Part shown: piece by piece, positions 23,757-30,510 of the stretch
Numbering within the stretch: position 1 is the first letter of the stretch
Layout of the letters: each line of letters opens with the position of its first letter
Assembly: GCA_016869025.1 (NCBI GenBank)
Contig: VGFA01000003.1
Location: forward strand, 124,001-188,000
DNA: 64,000 nucleotides
Origin: Armatimonadota bacterium
GTDB taxonomy: Bacteria > Sysuimicrobiota > Sysuimicrobiia > Sysuimicrobiales > Humicultoraceae
Direction of reading: 5' to 3'
The notes under the pieces: generated by a model
Told to the model about the DNA's origin: nothing
What the model saw: the letters and a program-made list of their open reading frames with translations, nothing else
The model's database searches: none
Position numbers and translations under genes: made by a program

Positions 23757-24347
23757 TTACTCCAGCCGGAGCAAGGGCTCCAGACGGCGGAAGAGCTTGG
23801 GCCCTATGCCCTGGACCTCGAGGAGGTCGTCCAGGCGCCGGAACAGCCCCCTGGCCTCGCGATGCTCCACTATGCGGCGCGCCAGAACAGGGCCTATACC
23901 GGGCAGGCGTTCAAGATCCGCCGCGGTCGCGGTGTTCACGTTCATCGTGGAAGCCCTCTCCCCTTCTGGCGGCGGCGCTTCTGGCCGGGCTTCTGGGCGT
24001 CGCGCCAGAGCAAACGGGTAGGTCGGCTGTATGATCCGCGGCACGACCACCCGGTCACCATCCCGTAGCTGGGCGGCCAGGTTCACACGCCTGAGATCGG
24101 CGATCAATGTGGGGCCGTGGGCCGCTAATATGGCATCCTGGAGGCGGGCACCGGCCGGCAGCACGTACATCCCCGGCCAGGTCACCTCGCCTACCACGTG
24201 CACGCTGATCTGCGCGGGCGCCGAGGGCCCGCTGACCGGCAGGGGACCTGGGGTCCGTCCGGCCCGGATCGCAGCACCGCCTGCCAGGACCAGGGCCGCG
24301 GCCAGCCCGGCGAGCGCCAACTGGTCGGACCGCTCGATGGTCGTCAC
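23757..24347 (-). CDS. comEA: ComEA-like DNA-binding competence protein
   Basis: Membrane-anchored DNA receptor for uptake. N-terminal transmembrane helix (LALAGLAAALVLAGGAAI), then a SLBB domain (SVHVVGEVTWPGMYVLPAG, RLQDAILAAHG), a Pro-rich linker, and two helix-hairpin-helix motifs (VNTATAADLERLPGIGPVLA and LLEVQGIGPKLFRRL). The length of 196 is standard. It lies 44 bp after leuS. Together with the pilus operon at 1-8 kb it suggests a DNA-uptake system; comEC is not in the window. Confidence 0.93.
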   Translation of the reverse strand: MTTIERSDQLALAGLAAALVLAGGAAIRAGRTPGPLPVSGPSAPAQISVHVVGEVTWPGMYVLPAGARLQDAILAAHGPTLIADLRRVNLAAQLRDGDRVVVPRIIQPTYPFALARRPEARPEAPPPEGERASTMNVNTATAADLERLPGIGPVLARRIVEHREARGLFRRLDDLLEVQGIGPKLFRRLEPLLRLE

Positions 24348-24391
24348 CTCCTCCTGCTATCTCATCGGCAGGGAATGGGGCGTCCTGCGGG

Positions 24392-26845
24392 CTATCGCAC
24401 GACTATGTTGACCAGGCGGCCGGAGACCACGATGACGTCGGCCACGGTCTTGCCGGCCAGGAACTGGCGGATGCGCGGGCTTGCCAGCGCGACCTCCCGG
24501 GCCTCGGCATCGGTGATCCCTGCGTCCACCTGGACCCGGTCGCGCACGCGCCCGTCCACCTGCAGCACCAGCGTGATCTGCCTGGCGGCCGCCTTGGCCG
24601 GATCGAAGGCCGGCCAGGGGTGGGTGTGCACGCTGTATGAGCCCCCGAGGTGCTCGACCCAGAGCTCCTCAGAGGTATGGGGGCAGAGCGGCGCGAGCAG
24701 CAGCACGAGCATCCGGAGCGCCTCGCTCCACAGCGCCGTGCCGGAGAGTGGCGAGCTCCTGGCCCGCTGCAGAACGTTGGCGTACTCCATCAACGCCGCG
24801 ATCGCAGTGTTGAACCTATACCCTTCCATCTGCTCGGTCACACGCCTGATCGTGTGGTGCATCCAGAACTCCAGGTCGGATGCCTCGATGGGTTGAACCG
24901 GTGAACCTGATGCCTCCCCCGCGGGCACGGCCACAACCGACCAGACCCGCGCCAGGAATCGCCAGATTCCCTCAATGCCCCGGCTGTTCCACGGACCGCC
25001 CTCGTCCCACGGCCCAATGAACATGAGGTAGGCACGCAGCACGTCGGCACCGTACCCGCGCACGAACTCGTCGGGATTCACCACATTGCCCCGGGACTTG
25101 CTCATCCGGTTTCCGTCCGTGCCCAGAATGATCCCTTGGTTGAACAACCGCTTCATCGGCTCGTCGAAGGACACCAGACCCAGATCGCGCATCACCTTCG
25201 TCCAGAACCGCGTGTAGAGCAGGTGCATCACCGCGTGCTCGATACCACCGGTATACTGGTCAACCGGCAACCAGTACGCTCCCTTCTGGGGATCGAAGGG
25301 GGCCTCGTCGTAGTCAGGGCTAAGGTACCGGTACTGGTACCACGACGAGTCTACGAACGTGTCCATGGTATCGGTCTCGCGCCTGGCCGGCCTGCGGCAG
25401 TGCGGGCAGGCGACGTTCTGGAAGCCGCCATGATGCTTCAGCGGGGACTCGCCAGTGGGCCGGAACTCGGCGTCTTCCGGCAGGATCACCGGCAGGTGCT
25501 CGAACGGCACCGGAACCACGCCGCACGCGTCGCAGTAGATGATCGGAATCGGGGTACCCCAGTAGCGCTGCCGGCTGATCAGCCAGTCGTGGAGGCGGTA
25601 GTGCACCTTCCGCTCACCGACGCCGCGGGTGATCATCGCATCGGCGATCCGCTGCCAGCCCTCGGCGGACGGCAGGCCGTCGAAGGGCCCGGAGTTCACC
25701 ATCGTGCCCTCCTCCAGATAGGCCTCGGACAGCGGCCCGCCGTTCCATCCCGGCGGCGCCACGACCACCGGAATCGGCAGGCCGTACTTCCTGGCAAACT
25801 CAAAATCGCGCGTGTCGTGGGCCGGAACGCCCTGGATAGCACCCGTGCCGTAGCTCAGCAGGACGTAGTCGGCGATGAACACCGGCACGTCTGAGCCGCT
25901 CATCGGGTTGGTGGCGTACGCGCCGATGAAGACGCCGTCGTGCTCCCGCTCGGTCGAAAGCCGCTCGATGTCGGACTCGCGCGCGGCCTTGAACTTGTAG
26001 GCCTCTACCTGGGCACGACGTTCCGGCGTCGTCAGGCGATCCACTAGCGGATGCTCGGGAGCCAGCACGCAGAAGGTCATCCCATAGACGGTATCGGGCC
26101 TGGTCGTGAAGACCCTGAACTCCAGGCCTGGGTGATCCCTGAGAGGGATCGCGAACTCGACGCCCTCGCTGCGGCCGATCCAGTTGGTCTGAAGTGTGCG
26201 GACGCGCTCCGGCCACTCGATCTTGGAGAAATCCAGCAGCTCCTCGGCGTAGGCCGTGATCTTCAGGAACCACTGCTCCAGGTTCTTCTTGACTACCGGC
26301 GTGCCGCACCGCTCGCACACCCGGTCGTCGCCGACCACCTGCTCGCGGGCAAGCGTGGTGTTGTCCTTGGGACACCAGTCCACGGGCGAGAGCGCACGAT
26401 ATGCAAGGCCTCTCTCGTGCATCTTGAGGAAGAACCACTGGTTCCACTTGTAGTAGGCGGGGTCGCAGGTGACCACCTCTCGCGGCCAGTCCCACATCGC
26501 GCCCATTGACCGAAGCTGGCGCCGGATCACCTCGATGTTGCTCATCGTCCAGCGGTAGGGATGGATGCCACGTTCGATTGCGGCGTTCTCCGCGGGCAGT
26601 CCGAACGCGTCAAACCCCATGGGGAGCGTTACGTTGAAGCCCCGCATCCTCTTGTACCGCGCGGCGACGTCCGAAGGCGCCATGGCATACCAGTGGCCGA
26701 TGTGGAGGTAGTCGCCGGACGGATAAGGGTACATCGTCAGGAAGTAGAACTTGGGTCTCGGATCACCGTCGGGCGCGTGGTAGAGACCGTCCGCCTCCCA
26801 TCGCGCCTGCCACTTGGGCTCAATGCTGGCGGGGTCGTAGCGCAT
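24392..26845 (-). CDS. leuS: Leucyl-tRNA synthetase
   Basis: Class I synthetase that charges tRNA-Leu. HIGH-type motif YPYPSGDYLHIGHW near residue 40, an editing (CP1) domain with the usual GTGAIQGVPAHD-type T-rich/D site, and KMSKS as NRMSKSRGN. The ATG at 26845 is preferred over 26872 because AAAGGAG lies eight bases upstream and the protein then begins MRYDPASIEPKWQ, the usual LeuRS start. It has 817 residues, the normal size. It follows ilvE under the same T-box leader. Confidence 0.97.
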   Translation of the reverse strand: MRYDPASIEPKWQARWEADGLYHAPDGDPRPKFYFLTMYPYPSGDYLHIGHWYAMAPSDVAARYKRMRGFNVTLPMGFDAFGLPAENAAIERGIHPYRWTMSNIEVIRRQLRSMGAMWDWPREVVTCDPAYYKWNQWFFLKMHERGLAYRALSPVDWCPKDNTTLAREQVVGDDRVCERCGTPVVKKNLEQWFLKITAYAEELLDFSKIEWPERVRTLQTNWIGRSEGVEFAIPLRDHPGLEFRVFTTRPDTVYGMTFCVLAPEHPLVDRLTTPERRAQVEAYKFKAARESDIERLSTEREHDGVFIGAYATNPMSGSDVPVFIADYVLLSYGTGAIQGVPAHDTRDFEFARKYGLPIPVVVAPPGWNGGPLSEAYLEEGTMVNSGPFDGLPSAEGWQRIADAMITRGVGERKVHYRLHDWLISRQRYWGTPIPIIYCDACGVVPVPFEHLPVILPEDAEFRPTGESPLKHHGGFQNVACPHCRRPARRETDTMDTFVDSSWYQYRYLSPDYDEAPFDPQKGAYWLPVDQYTGGIEHAVMHLLYTRFWTKVMRDLGLVSFDEPMKRLFNQGIILGTDGNRMSKSRGNVVNPDEFVRGYGADVLRAYLMFIGPWDEGGPWNSRGIEGIWRFLARVWSVVAVPAGEASGSPVQPIEASDLEFWMHHTIRRVTEQMEGYRFNTAIAALMEYANVLQRARSSPLSGTALWSEALRMLVLLLAPLCPHTSEELWVEHLGGSYSVHTHPWPAFDPAKAAARQITLVLQVDGRVRDRVQVDAGITDAEAREVALASPRIRQFLAGKTVADVIVVSGRLVNIVVR

Positions 26846-26861
26846 CGGGTTCTCCTTTGGG

Positions 26862-27788
26862 CTAGACGGCATCCCGCACCTGCGTCAGCCACCCCTGGGT
26901 GTCGGGCAGGCGGCCCGATGTGATGCCGAAGAATCGCTCCTGCAGCCGCTCGGTCAGCGGGCCGCGGCGTCCCGACCCAACGGGCTGGCGGTCCACCGAC
27001 CGGATGGGTGTGATCTCGGCCGCGGTTCCCGTGAAGAAGGCTTCGTCCGACACAGTGAGCATCTCGCGGGGGATCGCCATCTCGCGCACCTCGATGCCGG
27101 CCTCGCGGCAGAGGGTCATGACCACGCCCCGGGTTATGCCCCCCAAGATCGAGGCAGCCAGCGGTGGAGTGTAGACGACGCCGTCCCTGACGAGGAATAG
27201 GTTCTCACCGCTGCCCTCGCTCAAGTAGCCCTGCACGTCCAGGGCGATGCCCTCGGCATATCCGTTGTCCGCCGCTTCCATTACGATGAACGCCGAGTTC
27301 ACGTAGTTGCCACCGATCTTGCCCATGCCGGGCAGGGTGTCGGGAGCAATGCGCCGCCAGGAACTGATCATGACATCCACGCCGTGCTCGATGGCTTCTT
27401 CGCCCAAATAGCGGCCCCACTCAAAGGTGATGACCGCCACGTGCAGCGGACACCTGCGGTGGTCCACGCTCAGGGACTCCACGCCGCGGAAGACCACGGG
27501 CCTTATGTAGCAGTCCCCGTGACCGTTGACGCTCACCGTCTTCAGGATCGCCCGGGTGAGATCGTCGCTCGAATACGAGGGCATCATACGGAAGATCCGA
27601 CACGAGTCCAGGAGCCGCCGGACGTGCTGGCCCAAACAGAACACCGCGGGCCCGCTCAGTGTCTGGTAGGCGCGAATGCCCTCGAAGACGCTGGATCCGT
27701 AGTGGACCACGTGCGCGGCCACGTGGACGCGGGCCTCGTCCCAGGGAACCAGCGCCCCGTCCAGCCATATCTGGCCAGATGCCTTCAT
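26862..27788 (-). CDS. ilvE: Branched-chain amino acid aminotransferase
   Basis: Class IV PLP aminotransferase for the final step of Leu, Ile and Val synthesis. It starts at VHVAAHVVHYGSSVFEGIRAY; the PLP lysine is in GMGKIGGNYVNS. The C-terminal part has SEGSGENLFLV, GGITRGVVMTL and EAFFTGTAAEITPI, all IlvE signatures. GGAGG lies about eight bases upstream of the ATG. It is the first gene after the T-box leader at 27814-28175, so it should respond to leucine supply along with leuS. Confidence 0.96.
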   Translation of the reverse strand: MKASGQIWLDGALVPWDEARVHVAAHVVHYGSSVFEGIRAYQTLSGPAVFCLGQHVRRLLDSCRIFRMMPSYSSDDLTRAILKTVSVNGHGDCYIRPVVFRGVESLSVDHRRCPLHVAVITFEWGRYLGEEAIEHGVDVMISSWRRIAPDTLPGMGKIGGNYVNSAFIVMEAADNGYAEGIALDVQGYLSEGSGENLFLVRDGVVYTPPLAASILGGITRGVVMTLCREAGIEVREMAIPREMLTVSDEAFFTGTAAEITPIRSVDRQPVGSGRRGPLTERLQERFFGITSGRLPDTQGWLTQVRDAV

Positions 27789-27813
27789 TCACTGCACCTC
27801 CAGAAGCAGCAAC

Positions 27814-27843
27814 GCCGCCTTCATCCATAGGGACGAAGACGGC
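27814..27843 (-). terminator. T-box-associated terminator-type hairpin upstream of ilvE
   Basis: A 13-bp stem (two G-U pairs) with loop CUAU, formed by 27843-27831 and 27826-27814. The 5' arm contains GUCCC, which in T-box RNAs pairs instead with the GGG of the antiterminator, so the two structures exclude each other. The following bases are only moderately U-rich (GUUGCUGCUUC), so termination may be weak or Rho-assisted. Confidence 0.65.
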
Positions 27844-27844
27844 C

Positions 27845-28175
27845 TCCGCGGTACCACCCCGGTTGACAGGCGCTCCAGAATCGCGCTATCGCCAGACGAT
27901 TGGTGGAGCAGGCGGGAATTGAACCCGCGACCTCCTCTACGCCAAAGAGGCGCTCTCCCCCTGAGCTACTGCCCCGCGCACCTGTCCGCTCAAGCCCTTA
28001 TCGCGGGCAAACGGTGGAAACTACGGTCCGGTTCGGAACCTCGTTCCCACGGCTCCCGGACGAGTTCGGCAGCACCGCCGTTCGGGTCACACCCTCCCCC
28101 GAATCTCTCGTGCGCCTGGTGGCGCCGGCCGGCCACTGCCTACTACTTCCGATCTTCGCCGTTTTGGCAGACGGG
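27845..28175 (-). promoter_or_regulatory. T-box leader of ilvE-leuS, interrupted by a tRNA-Ala gene
   Basis: The antiterminator motif GGGTGGTACCGCGG is at 27859-27846 with bulge UGGU. Stem I lies far upstream at about 28152-28056: a lower stem (TCGGA with TCCGG), an AGTAGTA/GAA loop-E-like specifier loop, an upper stem GGCAG (28140-28136) with CTGCC (28072-28068), and an apical GAGAG...GGTGTGA element (28109-28087). The specifier position reads CTC (28064-28062), a Leu codon, fitting ilvE-leuS. Between Stem I and the antiterminator sits a complete tRNA-Ala gene (27975-27901), enclosed by GACAGGTGC (27986-27978) pairing with GCGCCTGTC (27873-27865). Confidence 0.78.
27901..27975 (-). tRNA. tRNA-Ala (anticodon GGC)
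   Basis: A full 75-nt cloverleaf with encoded CCA. The acceptor stem GGGGCAG/CTGCTCC has the G3-U70 pair that marks tRNA-Ala. D arm GCTCAGGGGGAGAGC, anticodon stem CCTCT/AGAGG with loop TTGGCGT (anticodon GGC, reads GCC), and T arm GCGGGTTCAATTCCCGC. Discriminator A73. It lies inside the ilvE leader on the same strand and would be cut out of that transcript. Confidence 0.97.
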
Positions 28176-28194
28176 CTCTCTGCCCGACAGCGCG

Positions 28195-28223
28195 ATTATA
28201 TCGGCGGATCAGAGTGGGGTCAA
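28195..28223 (-). promoter_or_regulatory. Strong sigma-70-type promoter for the T-box/tRNA-Ala/ilvE/leuS transcript
   Basis: TTGACC (28223-28218), a 17-base spacer and a perfect TATAAT (28200-28195). The start would be near 28188, ahead of T-box Stem I. No other promoter is evident between here and ilvE, so the tRNA-Ala and ilvE-leuS appear to share one transcript. Confidence 0.82.
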
Positions 28224-28242
28224 GCCAACCGATTCCCGCGGG

Positions 28243-28728
28243 CTAGAGCTTGTAGCCGAAGCGCCGGAGCAGATCCCTGCGCCAGGCGGTTCCCTCATCG
28301 TCCTCCACGCCCAGCGGCTTGAAACCGTCCAGCACTCCCAAGACCCCGCGCTGATCGCCTTCCTCGGCGACGATCGCCTGGATAGGGTTCGCCGTTGCCG
28401 CGAACAGGCGCACGACCTCTGGACAGGCCTTGACCGCGTGCAGCACGTTGATCGGGAAAAACCCTTCGCCGAGCATGATGACGAAGACGTGACCGCAGCC
28501 CAGTGCCAGCGCGTTCCGCACCGCCAGGGCGATGAGCCCCTCGTCCGTACCGGACTTGCGCACCATCCGCTTGCCGCTGGCCTCGGAGAAGGCCAGACCG
28601 AACTTGATGCCCGGCACCGCGGTCACCAGGGCTTCGTGAAGGTCCTCAACGGTTTTGATGAAATGAGACTGGCCCAGGATGACGTTGTTGCTCTCGGGCT
28701 TCTCGATGGGTACAAGCAAGAGTTCCAT
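28243..28728 (-). CDS. Adenosine-specific kinase family protein
   Basis: A 161-residue protein of the conserved family named adenosine-specific kinase (PF04008), found in archaea and some bacteria. It is nearly collinear with the family: NVILGQSHFIKTVEDLHEAL, GIKFGLAFSEASGKRMVR, CGHVFVIMLGEGFFPINVL, FAATANPIQAIVAE and GVLGVLDGFKPLGVE. Function rests on structural work in the family and is not firmly settled. ATG 28728 starts at MELLLVPIEKPE; a GTG at 28746 is possible. It is the last gene after sdhB. Confidence 0.88.
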   Translation of the reverse strand: MELLLVPIEKPESNNVILGQSHFIKTVEDLHEALVTAVPGIKFGLAFSEASGKRMVRKSGTDEGLIALAVRNALALGCGHVFVIMLGEGFFPINVLHAVKACPEVVRLFAATANPIQAIVAEEGDQRGVLGVLDGFKPLGVEDDEGTAWRRDLLRRFGYKL

Positions 28729-28779
28729 GGGCACATTGTAGCCCACGGTCCTGTCACCCGTGAAGCCGCAAGCCCGGGC

Positions 28780-29628
28780 CTAGACCGACCTGGGCGGCGC
28801 CTTGGGCCGTTCTGCCGCCTCCGGCGTTCGGTAACCCTCCGGGAACGCCGGCACTACCTGAGCCGGTGCGCTGTGCGGAGGTCCTACGAACAGGCTGCGT
28901 TTTAGAAGCTGGATGCCCAGCGCAGGATCCACGCCCTTGGGGCACGCCTCGCTGCAGGCCCCGGCCAGGTGGCAGCCGAAGACGCCGTGGGACGCATCCA
29001 CGACGCCGGCACGTTCGCCTAGCCCCTGGTCGCGGTTGTCTGCCGAGTACCGATAGACCTGGGCCAATGCCTGCGGGCCCAGGAACTGCTCCGACGTGCT
29101 GACCGTCGGACATGCCGCCAGGCAGAGGCTGCACTTCAGACAGTAGGTGAACTGCACGTAGCGCGCAAGTTCCTCCGGCGTCTGCTTGTACTCGCGCGTC
29201 GGCGACTCCATCTCGGCCGCGTCGCTGCGCATGACGTAAGGGAGCACGGCCCGATGCCTGCGGAAGGTCTGGGTCAGGTCGGGTACCAGGTCCTTGATCG
29301 CGTCGTGGTTGGGAAGCGGCGCCACCTCGACCACGGGGCCGAGCTCGCTGACCTGGGTGTTGCAGGCCAGGCGGGGCTTCCCGTTGATGAACATCCCGCA
29401 GGAGCCGCAGACGCCCATTCGACACGAGCATCGGAACGCCAGCGATCCGTCCTGCCCCTCCTTGACCGAGAACAGCGCGTCCAGCACGGTCATGCCCGGC
29501 AGGATCTTCACCTTCCACTCCTGCGGCCGCGCCTCCCTGTCGTGTTCGGGATCGTAGCGCGCCACCCTCAGCGTGAGGATTCCATCTTCGGGAAAGCCGC
29601 CCTTGGGATTGCCGGTCAGATCAGCCAT
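28780..29628 (-). CDS. sdhB: Succinate dehydrogenase / fumarate reductase iron-sulfur subunit
   Basis: Electron-transfer subunit of complex II. N-terminal ferredoxin domain with the [2Fe-2S] ligands in FRCSCRMGVCGSCG and the distal C in LACNTQ. C-terminal alpha-helical ferredoxin domain with [4Fe-4S] CLKCSLCLAACPT and the [3Fe-4S]/[4Fe-4S] set CHLAGACSEACPKGVDP. The length of 282 is slightly long because of a Pro-rich tail. Last of sdhA-C-D-B. Confidence 0.95.
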   Translation of the reverse strand: MADLTGNPKGGFPEDGILTLRVARYDPEHDREARPQEWKVKILPGMTVLDALFSVKEGQDGSLAFRCSCRMGVCGSCGMFINGKPRLACNTQVSELGPVVEVAPLPNHDAIKDLVPDLTQTFRRHRAVLPYVMRSDAAEMESPTREYKQTPEELARYVQFTYCLKCSLCLAACPTVSTSEQFLGPQALAQVYRYSADNRDQGLGERAGVVDASHGVFGCHLAGACSEACPKGVDPALGIQLLKRSLFVGPPHSAPAQVVPAFPEGYRTPEAAERPKAPPRSV

Positions 29629-29641
29629 CTCACGCTACCCC

Positions 29642-30004
29642 TCACAGGCGCGCGGCCTGCAACGCCACCGCTACGCCGTAGACAAGCACTACCAGCCCAA
29701 ACACCACAACGCCCGCATTGATGATTCGCACCGCCCTGGGTGTGCCCCAGATCTCGCCCAGGATACCCCGCAGCCCGTAGAGACCGTGGTAGAGGGCAAA
29801 ACCCAGCAGCAGGACGTACGTGGCCGCCCAGGCCGCGCCCCTGCCACGATCCGCCACCGCGGAAAAGGAGAGCACCGGCTCCCTTGCCCATCCCAGGAGG
29901 GCAAGGATGCTGGCATAGTGCATCAGCCCCATGTGCAAAGAGAGGAGCACGAGCAGACCCGCACCGCAGATCAGGTGGAAAGCCCATAGCCTGGATTCCC
30001 TCAC
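29642..30004 (-). CDS. sdhD: Succinate dehydrogenase membrane anchor subunit
   Basis: Small integral membrane protein (120 residues) with three hydrophobic helices: WAFHLICGAGLLVLLSLHMGL, WAATYVLLLGFALYHGLYGL and INAGVVVFGLVVLVYGVAVAL. The histidines in helices 1 and 2 (HLICG, LHMGLMHY, ALYHGLYG) are candidate heme or quinone ligands. It lies between sdhC and sdhB, which with the helix count identifies it more than sequence similarity does. Confidence 0.82.
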   Translation of the reverse strand: MRESRLWAFHLICGAGLLVLLSLHMGLMHYASILALLGWAREPVLSFSAVADRGRGAAWAATYVLLLGFALYHGLYGLRGILGEIWGTPRAVRIINAGVVVFGLVVLVYGVAVALQAARL

Positions 30005-30019
30005 GGCCCTTCCTCCCCA

Positions 30020-30484
30020 CTACTTGGTCAGCAGATCCCAGACCCCGGCCGCCAGAAACACCCCGGCCAGGACCATCAACGTCACCACCATCCTGCGCTG
30101 GCGGTGTAGCGCCACCGGATAGGGGTAGACCGGGTGCCCAGGCCTGCCGAGCGCGCAGCCCAGATGGCCGAACAGCAGCCGGAAACCGTTGATGGCGTGA
30201 AACACAAAGGCGGCGAGTATCAGGATCTCGCCGGCAACGAACACCGGGCGTGACAGGATCGCCATCGTCTGCTCCCAGGCATCCGGACCCTGCAGCCGCC
30301 GGCCGGTGACCCAGACGTGCAGCGGCAGGTACAGAACAAGCCCCAGACCGCAGATGCGATGGAGGATGTACAGGTACCTCTCCGCCGGATACCGGCCAGC
30401 GTACACCCAACCCCGCAGACCCAGCCGCATGCTCAGCCGGGATGGTGCCCGGGTCCGTGCCTGGGTCTGTGCCTCGGTTACCAT
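30020..30484 (-). CDS. sdhC: Succinate dehydrogenase cytochrome b subunit
   Basis: Heme b-binding membrane anchor of complex II, about 154 residues with three transmembrane helices. RYLYILHRICGLGLVLYLPLHVWV and FHAINGFRLLFGHLG carry the conserved heme-ligand histidines (HR near the first helix, H in FHAINGFR). GGGAGGGG five bases upstream supports ATG 30484. An in-frame ATG at 30511 overlaps the sdhA stop (TGATG) and is the alternative. Confidence 0.88.
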   Translation of the reverse strand: MVTEAQTQARTRAPSRLSMRLGLRGWVYAGRYPAERYLYILHRICGLGLVLYLPLHVWVTGRRLQGPDAWEQTMAILSRPVFVAGEILILAAFVFHAINGFRLLFGHLGCALGRPGHPVYPYPVALHRQRRMVVTLMVLAGVFLAAGVWDLLTK

Positions 30485-30510
30485 GGCCCCTCCCTGCCTG
30501 ATAGACGACA

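Noticed and set aside
27900-28905. Plus-strand open frames across the tRNA and T-box leader
   Set aside because: They read through the antisense of a tRNA and a structured leader, then through sdhB's neighbour; no protein similarity.
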